Source: Planobacterium oryzisoli
GTDB taxonomy: Bacteria > Bacteroidota > Bacteroidia > Flavobacteriales > Weeksellaceae
Assembly (NCBI RefSeq): GCF_015354315.1
Contig: NZ_JADKYY010000009.1
Coordinates: 29,252 to 93,251, forward strand
Reading direction: 5' to 3'
DNA length: 64,000 nt
The position numbers and the translations under genes are program-made. How positions within the stretch are numbered: the stretch's first letter is position 1; each line of letters starts with the position of its first letter. The notes beneath the pieces are model-generated. The model was not told where the DNA came from. It did no database searches and was given only the letters and a program-made list of their open reading frames with translations. Below, one piece after another: positions 9,401-16,322 of this stretch.

Positions 9401-9435
9401 ATTTTGTGCGTGCAAATATAGTATAAATAGTACAA

Positions 9436-10155
9436 TTACAAAATAATTCCATCAAAATTTTTTAATGCTAGCAGCTTATCGGTCGTAAATCCCTCTGCAT
9501 AATTACAACCCGACAACCTTCCTAGATTCTGTGCCCGGTAGGTCAGACTTTCTAAGAAATCTTTAGTAGCAATAGGAGTCTCTGGTTCCTTGGAAGCTGG
9601 GTCGTAAAATTGGGTTTTATACGCGAGACAAGCCTTTATCTTTACCTCCATATATTCAGATATATCTACCACGAAGTCCGGCTCTAACTCCTTCCACTGT
9701 ATATAATTAAAGACGCGTTTGGGTCTCCATGGATTCTGGACACTGTCATTCGAGTGGGTAATTACCTTTGGTAATCCCGATAAAAAGCATGCGTCCGAAA
9801 CAAGCTTGCTTGCTTTAGAATGATCGGGATGCCGGTCATCGATGGCGTTTGCAAGTACTATATCGGGTTTGAAATACCGGATTTGCTCTACTATTTTTAA
9901 TTGGTAGTCACGTGTATTTTCTAGAAATCCATCAGGTAAATTCAGGTTTACCCTATGGTTTACCCCAAGGACCTTTACAGCCGACGCAGCTTCTTCTCTG
10001 CGGGTTTCACTTGTGCCTCTTGTGCCAAGTTCGCCTTGTGTGAGATCTAAAAATGCAACCATTTTACCTTGAGCCACCAATTTCGCCACAGTTCCCCCGC
10101 ACCCTAATTCAATATCATCCGGATGTGCACCAATTGCTAATACATCTATTTTCAT
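9436..10155 (-). CDS. bshB1: Bacillithiol biosynthesis deacetylase BshB1
   Basis: PIG-L/LmbE-family zinc deacetylase that removes the acetyl group from GlcNAc-malate in bacillithiol synthesis. The 239-residue protein has the family's AHPDD zinc motif at residues 10-14, LTQGELGTRG (about 39-48), and the DRHPDHSKAS motif with the second zinc histidine (about 106-116). Length and the start MKIDVLAIGAHPDD match BshB1. A TACCTTTG element ends five bases before the ATG, which suggests a leaderless mRNA. bshA and bshC are not in the window. Confidence 0.93.
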   Translation of the reverse strand: MKIDVLAIGAHPDDIELGCGGTVAKLVAQGKMVAFLDLTQGELGTRGTSETRREEAASAVKVLGVNHRVNLNLPDGFLENTRDYQLKIVEQIRYFKPDIVLANAIDDRHPDHSKASKLVSDACFLSGLPKVITHSNDSVQNPWRPKRVFNYIQWKELEPDFVVDISEYMEVKIKACLAYKTQFYDPASKEPETPIATKDFLESLTYRAQNLGRLSGCNYAEGFTTDKLLALKNFDGIIL

Positions 10156-10160
10156 AGTTT

Positions 10161-10168
10161 CAAAGGTA
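10161..10168 (-). promoter_or_regulatory. -7 promoter element of bshB1, five bases before ATG
   Basis: Reads TACCTTTG on the minus strand. The gap to the ATG (10156-10160) leaves no space for a ribosome binding site, so a leaderless transcript is likely. Confidence 0.65.
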
Positions 10169-10170
10169 AC

Positions 10171-10199
10171 AAAAAAACCCTCTTTAGTGAAAGAGGGTT
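10171..10199 (-). terminator. Terminator of the exbB-TPR operon
   Basis: A perfect 10-bp stem (10176-10185 with 10190-10199) around an AGTG loop, followed on the minus strand by a run of T, 20 bases after the TPR gene stop codon. Confidence 0.88.
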
Positions 10200-10218
10200 A
10201 CTTCAAGTATCTAAGTTA

Positions 10219-11889
10219 TTATTTAGATGCTAATTGATTATTGAGTGCTATTGCATCAGCATAGGAAGGATTAAGTTCCACTGCTTTAGCTGCATAGTCT
10301 TTCGCTTTCTGAAGGTTTTTCTCCTGATTGTAATACGCTACCAGATAGTAGGCATAGCTCAAGGTTTCCTTGTTGGTTAGTTGCTCTTCTGGAGTTTGCT
10401 TGCTTACAATATTGATGAATTGTTCGTAAGCCAACTCTGCCATCTCATGGTTACCCATCTGTTGATAAGAAGCTCCTTTCGCATAGTATGAGTAGGCCCA
10501 GGTCGGCGATAGAGCAATCATCTTATCCCAAGTAAGTATAGCTCCGTCCCAATTCTGTACTTCTTGATACGCAGCACCTAATTGTACAATAGCTTCTGCA
10601 TCTTGAGGATTAGCAGCAACTTTCTTTTTAAGAGCTACAATTGCAGGCGAGCTAGGGCCAGAATCTGCGGCTGCTAAACTTGCTCCGCCACCGCCTTGCA
10701 CTTTAATAAGTTCCGTATCCCAGTTAAGTGTCTTATCCTGCGCGTTTTTAGCTATAGCTATCTTATTTTGCGCCTCAGCCATCATTTGAGCTTTCTTAGA
10801 AGCATCTTGCTCATCCTTAGCTTTCGCAGCAATTAACAACCCTTGTAAACCTTGGTCAGCCGGCTGTATTCTCGTTTTGTCTTTTACCTCTGTAAAGAAC
10901 TTGGTCAAATTTTGCTCCGCACTTGCATAGTTGTGATCTGCGTGGTAATCCAGATATGCTTTAAGCTTATATTTGATGGGATCTTCAACTTTATCAAAGA
11001 CTTTATTCAAAACAGTCTTTGCGTTGGCGAAATCATCATTAGTAAAGTGCAACTTGGCAATTTCTAGCATAGTGTAAGGATCCTCATCAGCATACTTAGT
11101 ATAATCAATGAGGTTCTGTGTCATTTTAGCACTATCCTGGAATGTATAATTATATGTCGCCATAGCCTTATAAGCCGGAGCATAGGTAGGATCAATTGCA
11201 ATTGCTTTATTAATATTATCCTGTGCTTGCTTCCATTGGTTAGCAGCCATCCATAGGGTAGCCATCCTTGTAAATACTGACGCTTTGTTCTTGGCTACCG
11301 CAGACGCATTATCGTACGCTGACATTGCACTACCTGGATCTTTCTTTAGTCTGTAAGCATCACCTAGAGTATAATAATAATGCGCAGGCACTCCTCCTTT
11401 CTTGCTTCGGTCAATTGCTTTCTCTAAATAACCAATAGCTACATCTGGAGCGTTGTGCTTTTCAAACATAGTAAGCGCCTCCGCGGCACGGTAAAGTACC
11501 TCTGCATCGCGCTCTCTGCTGTCGGAAACGATTTTCTGAATTTCAGCAACTGCTGCTTTATTTCCTTGCGCAAGTTTAATACTTGCTAATCCTATTTTAT
11601 TAAGATAGTTTTTGCTGTCAATCGCAAGTCCTTTCTTGAAATTTTCTTCTGCAAGCTCAAAAGAAGGATCGAATTGACTTAGATATGAATTTCCTAAATA
11701 AAAGTAATTATCAGCTTCAGTTGGTGCCTTTGCAATCATTTCTGTAAATATTTGCTTGGCTTTTGCATATTTATGACTGTCAAGATTAGCAATACCTTCC
11801 TGAACTGTTTGTCCAAACATAAAGTTTGAGAAGAGAAATACCCCAGTACCCAACGCCATTTTCTTCGAATAAGTAATCATATTTTTCAT
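10219..11889 (-). CDS. Secreted tetratricopeptide-repeat protein
   Basis: The 556-residue protein starts with a signal peptide (hydrophobic stretch about residues 9-26, cleavage near FGQ) and consists of repeated TPR helix pairs, clearest at residues 27-100 (KAKQIFTEMIAKAPTEADNYFYLG), 165-250 and 415-540 (AYYLVAYYNQEKNLQKAKDYA). It is therefore a periplasmic scaffold, not an enzyme. It is the last gene of the exbB-exbD-exbD-tonB-PstS-like set. A TATTTTTG element lies between it and the PstS-like gene, so it may also be transcribed alone, and a strong terminator follows. The specific partner is unknown. Confidence 0.88.
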   Translation of the reverse strand: MKNMITYSKKMALGTGVFLFSNFMFGQTVQEGIANLDSHKYAKAKQIFTEMIAKAPTEADNYFYLGNSYLSQFDPSFELAEENFKKGLAIDSKNYLNKIGLASIKLAQGNKAAVAEIQKIVSDSRERDAEVLYRAAEALTMFEKHNAPDVAIGYLEKAIDRSKKGGVPAHYYYTLGDAYRLKKDPGSAMSAYDNASAVAKNKASVFTRMATLWMAANQWKQAQDNINKAIAIDPTYAPAYKAMATYNYTFQDSAKMTQNLIDYTKYADEDPYTMLEIAKLHFTNDDFANAKTVLNKVFDKVEDPIKYKLKAYLDYHADHNYASAEQNLTKFFTEVKDKTRIQPADQGLQGLLIAAKAKDEQDASKKAQMMAEAQNKIAIAKNAQDKTLNWDTELIKVQGGGGASLAAADSGPSSPAIVALKKKVAANPQDAEAIVQLGAAYQEVQNWDGAILTWDKMIALSPTWAYSYYAKGASYQQMGNHEMAELAYEQFINIVSKQTPEEQLTNKETLSYAYYLVAYYNQEKNLQKAKDYAAKAVELNPSYADAIALNNQLASK

Positions 11890-11941
11890 TTAAATCTTTT
11901 AATTTATAAGTTAGTCTGATTTTATTACACAATTTTCGTTC

Positions 11942-11949
11942 CAAAAATA
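11942..11949 (-). promoter_or_regulatory. Possible internal -7 element before the TPR gene
   Basis: Reads TATTTTTG on the minus strand, just past the PstS-like stop codon and 52 bases before the TPR start; it could give the TPR gene an independent transcript. Confidence 0.45.
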
Positions 11950-11952
11950 CGT

Positions 11953-12828
11953 CTAACGCATCTGGACCTCTCTAGGTATAAGATAATACGGCTGTAATCC
12001 TTCCTTACTTGCTACAATTTGCCCCTTCTGAGAACTAGCAAAACGCATTACACCGTTCGCAATACCAAAAGACCTCTCGTTGGTAAGCAGATATATCACA
12101 CGTGTGAACGGATACTTCATAGCACCAATGGAGGAACCTTCCGGTTTAAACTGTACGCCGTCCTTTTCCACTGTAAGTATTTTAACCGAGTTCCTAAGAT
12201 TTTGGGCCTGTTTGTCGTACGGTCTACTTATGGTATTAAGCCCTATTACGCCAATATTATCTGGGAATTTTCCTAATTGGGAAACTACTGAATCGTTACT
12301 CCCCAAAGTCGCGTAGGAAAGATCTTTAGGTTTAAGATCAAAATGACTGGCTACAAAATTCAAATTGCCCGAATTAGATCCGTCAAAAATTAACCTTTTT
12401 CGCTCAGATTTAAGCTCTTTAAGAATCTGCCGCTCAGAAATACTGTTTATAGCACTACCTCTATCCACTATAAAAACCACTGCATCTGCAGCAATAGGTG
12501 CAGGTTTATAATCGAGAGAGGTTACCCGTTCGTATTCCGCTTTTTCTTGGTCACTTAAAATCTTAGACATTAAAACTAATTGATTCTCCCCTTTTAAAAG
12601 ACCTAAAAATGCCAGGTCCTCCTTCTGCACTTTTACATCAACCTCAGTGTCTGGGTAATTAATTTCGTAAGCATCAGCAATCGCCTCTGCAAGACTTCTA
12701 AATGAATCGTCAGTAACAAGTGTTAATTTACCACGATGGTAGTCGTTATCCTTTACCTCTTTTTGCTTCTTGGAACATGAAACTAGGGCTATTAGTAAAA
12801 TAAAATATAATGGTTTAATTCTACTCAT
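11953..12828 (-). CDS. PstS-like phosphate-binding lipoprotein
   Basis: The 291-residue protein has a lipoprotein signal (LIALVSC, lipobox cysteine at residue 18) and a periplasmic binding domain of the PstS type: KLTLVTDDSFRSLAEAIADAY near the start, then IVDRGSAINSISERQI and FDGSNSGNLNFV, which resemble the phosphate-contact loops. No pstC, pstA or pstB is nearby; instead the gene belongs to an exbB/exbD/tonB operon, so it probably works with that energy complex and not as part of an ABC importer. The ligand is not proven. It overlaps the upstream small membrane gene by 8 bases. Confidence 0.85.
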   Translation of the reverse strand: MSRIKPLYFILLIALVSCSKKQKEVKDNDYHRGKLTLVTDDSFRSLAEAIADAYEINYPDTEVDVKVQKEDLAFLGLLKGENQLVLMSKILSDQEKAEYERVTSLDYKPAPIAADAVVFIVDRGSAINSISERQILKELKSERKRLIFDGSNSGNLNFVASHFDLKPKDLSYATLGSNDSVVSQLGKFPDNIGVIGLNTISRPYDKQAQNLRNSVKILTVEKDGVQFKPEGSSIGAMKYPFTRVIYLLTNERSFGIANGVMRFASSQKGQIVASKEGLQPYYLIPREVQMR

Positions 12829-13060
12829 TTCTATCTTTTAAACGGTACAGAGCTCGCACTATTCTAAAAACTCCGTAGCCTATCAATAAAACACCTAACG
12901 CATACGCTATGTTAGGTTCTAAAGTGATTACAAAAAACTTATAAACTATTACGAATACGCCTAAAACGACATAGAAAAACCCAGTTACTAAAGACAACCA
13001 ATTAAACAACATAGCGACAAAAATAATAAAAAAAAGAGAAGCAATGCTTCTCTTTTTCAA
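12821..13060 (-). CDS. Small two-helix membrane protein of the Ton operon
   Basis: A 79-residue protein with two or three hydrophobic segments (about residues 7-20, 22-45 and 50-68), short basic ends (MKKR at the start, RALYRLKDRNE at the end) and no recognisable family for me. It sits between tonB and the PstS-like gene, overlapping the latter by 8 bases, so it is translated from the same mRNA and likely belongs to the same membrane assembly. Function unknown. Confidence 0.75.
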   Translation of the reverse strand: MKKRSIASLFFIIFVAMLFNWLSLVTGFFYVVLGVFVIVYKFFVITLEPNIAYALGVLLIGYGVFRIVRALYRLKDRNE

Positions 13061-13077
13061 TTTATTACCGATAGAAT

Positions 13078-13920
13078 CTATTCAAAATTCATTGTTAAAG
13101 GTAGTCTAAATCTATAACGAACCGTCTGTCCGTTCACCTTAGCCGGTTTCCATTTATTACGAATTCCTTTCACCGTTCTTTCCGCTTCGCGGTTAAAATC
13201 TGAATTGGACCCGTTTGCGGATACTTGCGTGATACTACCATCGCGCTCTACAACGAATGTAATTTCGGTTCTAAGTGTACCTTCTCCTCCAGACATTGCG
13301 GAAGTATCGAAATTATCAGCTACACGCTGACGGAAGGAATTTATTCCTCCAGGGAACTCCGCAACTTGTTCCACCTCTGTATATACTTCAGTTGTACTAA
13401 CCGCTGGTTTTACCTCAACCGTTGCAGCCTTCGTACCTGTAGAAGGTGGCGGCGGTGGTGGCGTATAGGTTGGAGCTTTCACCCCTTCCTGGTTCACCAA
13501 ACCTGTGGTTGTTTCCAACTGCTTAGTAATTGGCGGTGGTGGCGTCTCAACTTTAGGTGCCCGTTTAGGTTCAGGTACCACATTCTGTATGATTTCCACT
13601 TTTGGCTCCTCTTTAGGTGGCGGCGGCGGTGGCGGTGGTTCTTCTTCTTTTGGCTGCTCAATTATAGTTTCCTCTGGAATAATGTCAATTAGATTAGCAC
13701 TTACCTCGGTTTTCTCCTTGGCATTCATCTGCTTAATCTTCATTACTACAAAAGGCGTTATTGCAACAACACAGAAAAGAACTGTTCCTAGTATGAAAGA
13801 TCTAGTAAGAGTCTTGGAGTACTGTTTACGCAAGTCGTATGCGCCATACTCCTTATTTCTGTTTTCAAATACAATTTCATCTAATGTGAGATTCTTATTG
13901 TATGTGGTCTCGTCTGCCAT
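13078..13920 (-). CDS. tonB: Energy transducer TonB
   Basis: TonB couples the inner-membrane proton motive force to outer-membrane receptors. The 280-residue protein has an N-terminal cytoplasmic segment with the Bacteroidota-typical ENRNKEYGAYDLRK motif (residues 19-32), one membrane helix (about 41-62), a proline-rich periplasmic spacer with a run of eight prolines followed by KEEPKVEI and a second proline cluster, and a C-terminal TonB domain (about 190-280, AEFPGGINSFRQRVADNF through RYRFRLPLTMNFE). It follows two exbD genes in the same operon. Confidence 0.93.
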   Translation of the reverse strand: MADETTYNKNLTLDEIVFENRNKEYGAYDLRKQYSKTLTRSFILGTVLFCVVAITPFVVMKIKQMNAKEKTEVSANLIDIIPEETIIEQPKEEEPPPPPPPPKEEPKVEIIQNVVPEPKRAPKVETPPPPITKQLETTTGLVNQEGVKAPTYTPPPPPPSTGTKAATVEVKPAVSTTEVYTEVEQVAEFPGGINSFRQRVADNFDTSAMSGGEGTLRTEITFVVERDGSITQVSANGSNSDFNREAERTVKGIRNKWKPAKVNGQTVRYRFRLPLTMNFE

Positions 13921-13945
13921 TTAAATCTCTGTTTTCTAATTAATC

Positions 13946-14521
13946 TTATTGCTGACCCTCTGCAGGTTGCGTCGCCGTGGCTGCATTTCCTACTTTCTTA
14001 TCATAAATAGCTTGCTCCCAAGGACGAATATCAGTGATACCGTACTGTTCACTTTTTGTAATAGCCATTTCATCTAACATGTCAACAAAATTCTTATATA
14101 AGGCCTCATCCGTCGGCTTGATAATCACCGTAAATTTACTTTGATCCTCAGCGTTGGCTTTTGCTTGCTGAATTATTTGTCTAATTCCTTCTCTATCCAA
14201 TGTAGTCTCCAACATGTTGCCATCATTTAGGCCTGTTTGGTCCTGCTGATGATAGAAGATTCTATTGTCTTTACCAATGATAATTGATATCGAGTTACTT
14301 AATTTTATCTCAGTATCAGGTTTTGCTTGGTTCTCTTTCGGTTTCGCTGGTAATCCCAAATCCATTACATTCGGTTTATTGAAGGTTGTCACCAACATAA
14401 AGAATGTAATCAAAAGAAAGGCCAAATCCACCATCGGTGTTAAGTCTACGTGCGGTGGCTGCTTCTTGGAGCGTACCTTGCCACCTTTCCCACTTTGTTC
14501 TTTTACTTCTACTTCTGCCAT
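13946..14521 (-). CDS. exbD: Biopolymer transporter ExbD (second copy)
   Basis: Single-pass inner-membrane subunit of the ExbB-ExbD motor. The 191-residue protein has a basic cytoplasmic N-terminus, a membrane helix beginning VDLTPMVDLAFLLITFFML with the proton-carrying aspartate (about residue 32), and a periplasmic domain ending in YKNFVDMLDEMAI. It is not identical to the upstream exbD, so the two probably form a heterodimer. It lies 6 bases after the first exbD and 25 bases before tonB. Confidence 0.92.
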   Translation of the reverse strand: MAEVEVKEQSGKGGKVRSKKQPPHVDLTPMVDLAFLLITFFMLVTTFNKPNVMDLGLPAKPKENQAKPDTEIKLSNSISIIIGKDNRIFYHQQDQTGLNDGNMLETTLDREGIRQIIQQAKANAEDQSKFTVIIKPTDEALYKNFVDMLDEMAITKSEQYGITDIRPWEQAIYDKKVGNAATATQPAEGQQ

Positions 14522-14527
14522 TTCTTT

Positions 14528-15127
14528 CTAATTAGCTACTTCTTGATTCGTAATTAACCAAAACTTAAGAAAATCTATATCTCTTAACCCTTCAAACAAG
14601 CCTTTCACCCTGTCGTACTTGGTATTGGTATCTCCTTTGACTGCTAATTTATAATCGGGATTAACAGCAAGACTTTGCTGCACCCAATCTATAAGCTGTT
14701 TGTTCTCTTCGTCCATTGGCACACCTGGAGCTTTAAAGGCTTTCTGATCATCTTCCGAAAGGTTCAAATATCCTTTCAATTGATTCATCGGAACTCCTAC
14801 AGCTTGAATTTTGGTAAAAGCAGCCTTTTCTTCATTAGTAAAGGAAGTACCGTATTTTTTAGCCATATTATCAAGCAACTTAATCCGTTCCGAACCGTTC
14901 TCTACTGGTGTAAAATAAAATCTACCATCATTAGTACTAAGAACTGTCATTAAACTGGAATCAGGAAGAAGCTTTTCAGAAATGGAAGACGGCGTAGTAA
15001 TGTTCTCTACATCCGGCTTAGCAAACTGGGCGGTGAGGATAAAGAACGTGAGTAGTAGGAATGACACATCGGTCATTGCCGTCATATCTACTCGTATATT
15101 ATGTCTTTTTGGTTTGACTCTCGCCAT
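14528..15127 (-). CDS. exbD: Biopolymer transporter ExbD (first copy)
   Basis: A 199-residue ExbD paralogue with the membrane helix VDMTAMTDVSFLLLTFFIL, again carrying the conserved aspartate (about residue 20), and a periplasmic domain that carries an inserted acidic helical stretch (about residues 85-135) absent from E. coli ExbD. Tandem unequal exbD genes are the usual arrangement in Bacteroidota. A strong hairpin lies between exbB and this gene, which may set relative expression. Confidence 0.92.
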   Translation of the reverse strand: MARVKPKRHNIRVDMTAMTDVSFLLLTFFILTAQFAKPDVENITTPSSISEKLLPDSSLMTVLSTNDGRFYFTPVENGSERIKLLDNMAKKYGTSFTNEEKAAFTKIQAVGVPMNQLKGYLNLSEDDQKAFKAPGVPMDEENKQLIDWVQQSLAVNPDYKLAVKGDTNTKYDRVKGLFEGLRDIDFLKFWLITNQEVAN

Positions 15128-15162
15128 TATATCTATGTATTTATTTAAACTTCTATTTTTGG

Positions 15163-15186
15163 AGGTCAGTCCCGAAGGACTGACCT
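15163..15186 (-). other. UUCG-capped intercistronic hairpin between exbB and exbD
   Basis: On the minus strand a perfect 10-bp stem (AGGTCAGTCC with GGACTGACCT) closes a TTCG tetraloop with a C-G pair, an unusually stable RNA element. It starts 14 bases after the exbB stop codon. No T run follows, so it is unlikely to be a simple terminator and may stabilise the exbB 3' end or attenuate transcription. Confidence 0.75.
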
Positions 15187-15199
15187 TACAGACACTATC

Positions 15200-16066
15200 T
15201 TAGTGGTGTTCTGCAAATGATTGTTGGATAGACATTGCGATTTCGTCGATCTTAAATGTCATTCCGTCAATCTTAGAAGTAAAATAGTTGTAAAGGATAA
15301 TCGCTACTGCAGAAGTACCAATACCTAACGCTGTATTTACAAGTGCTTCAGAGATACCTACTGAAAGTTTCGCAGAGTCTGGAGTTCCTCCTCCTGAACC
15401 TAGAGCGGAGAATGCTGCAATCATACCAAGTACAGTTCCAAGAAGTGCAACTAGTGTTGCTACAGTTCCTAAAGTAGAAAGAATCATCATGTTCTTTTCA
15501 AGCATTGGCATTTCAAGTGTTGTAGCCTCTTCGATGGACTTGTTAAGAGCTACCATTTTTTGCTCTTTGTCCATTGTAGTATCTTTTGCAAGAGTTTTGT
15601 AGGAAACAAGACCTTCCTTAACTACATTACCTACAGTTCCTCTTTGGTTATCACACTCTTCGATTGCTTCATCAATTTTCCCTTCATTAAGAAGTCTTCT
15701 AATTCTAAGAACGAACTGATCAAGGTTACCTTTACCTTGTGCTTTATTAAGCATAATAGCACGCTCGATAGAGAAAACGATTACTACAATCATAAAAGAA
15801 ATAAGGATTGGTACGATCACACCTCCCATGTAGATGATTCCCATAAATCCTTCAGGTAATAATTCAGACCTTTCAATGTCAGTGAATGCTACAGAACTCA
15901 CCCCATCAATTCTTGGATCCGGCTTAAAATTGGCTGGACTACCCAAAACAAACCAATAAATACAAACCCCAACTACGAAAAGTAAAGGGAGAATTAAGGC
16001 AGGGTTTAAACCTCCTGCTTTTCTAGCAACTACTTGCTCCTCTGTGTTTGAAACATTCATTTCCAT
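15200..16066 (-). CDS. exbB: MotA/TolQ/ExbB proton channel protein
   Basis: The pentameric channel subunit of the Ton motor. The 288-residue protein has an N-terminal membrane helix (about residues 18-38), a second one (about 77-100), a cytoplasmic domain, and the conserved pair of C-terminal helices with MMILSTLGTVATLVALLGTVLGMIAAF and LVNTALGIGTSAVAIILYNYF, the signature of MotA/TolQ/ExbB. It is the first gene of the operon exbB-exbD-exbD-tonB-membrane protein-PstS-like-TPR. The upstream gap carries two palindromes and no TAnnTTTG match on this strand. Confidence 0.94.
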   Translation of the reverse strand: MEMNVSNTEEQVVARKAGGLNPALILPLLFVVGVCIYWFVLGSPANFKPDPRIDGVSSVAFTDIERSELLPEGFMGIIYMGGVIVPILISFMIVVIVFSIERAIMLNKAQGKGNLDQFVLRIRRLLNEGKIDEAIEECDNQRGTVGNVVKEGLVSYKTLAKDTTMDKEQKMVALNKSIEEATTLEMPMLEKNMMILSTLGTVATLVALLGTVLGMIAAFSALGSGGGTPDSAKLSVGISEALVNTALGIGTSAVAIILYNYFTSKIDGMTFKIDEIAMSIQQSFAEHH

Positions 16067-16172
16067 ATTAAACTAAATTATAATTGTTATTTTTTTAATT
16101 TTTCGAGCGGTAAAATAAAGGCAAATTTTTTATTAATGCAAGTCTTTAAAGCATTCTTAATTATTTTTTTTC

Positions 16173-16207
16173 AATGTGAACCCGTGTTAACATTGTGAAT
16201 TTCACAA
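16173..16207. promoter_or_regulatory. Two overlapping inverted repeats upstream of the exbB operon
   Basis: An imperfect palindrome (16173-16181 with 16186-16194, 8 of 9 matching) runs into a perfect 15-bp palindrome TTGTGAA-T-TTCACAA (16193-16207). This is about 126 bases before the exbB start and could be a protein-binding operator. The regulator is not identified. Confidence 0.4.
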
Positions 16208-16322
16208 AATATCAGTCTATTTTTGATAGGTGCACTGAGATATCTTAAAAAGAGTGACAAATTAAAAATCTGAGCAAGATATTTTGTTAAATCTTTAAAA
16301 AATAAAGGGTAAATCTCTGCGT

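Noticed and set aside
13225..13924. Long plus-strand open frames opposite tonB, with Gly/Trp/Phe-rich translations.
   Set aside because: These are antisense shadows of the proline-rich TonB spacer; composition and lack of promoter or homology argue against real genes.
15154..15161. TATTTTTG on the plus strand between exbB and exbD.
   Set aside because: No plus-strand gene follows; it lies inside the minus-strand operon and is probably chance.
16218..16225. TATTTTTG element on the plus strand in the exbB/leuS gap.
   Set aside because: There is no plus-strand gene downstream before the leuS 3' end and no terminator pattern of a small RNA, so it is most likely a chance match in AT-rich DNA.
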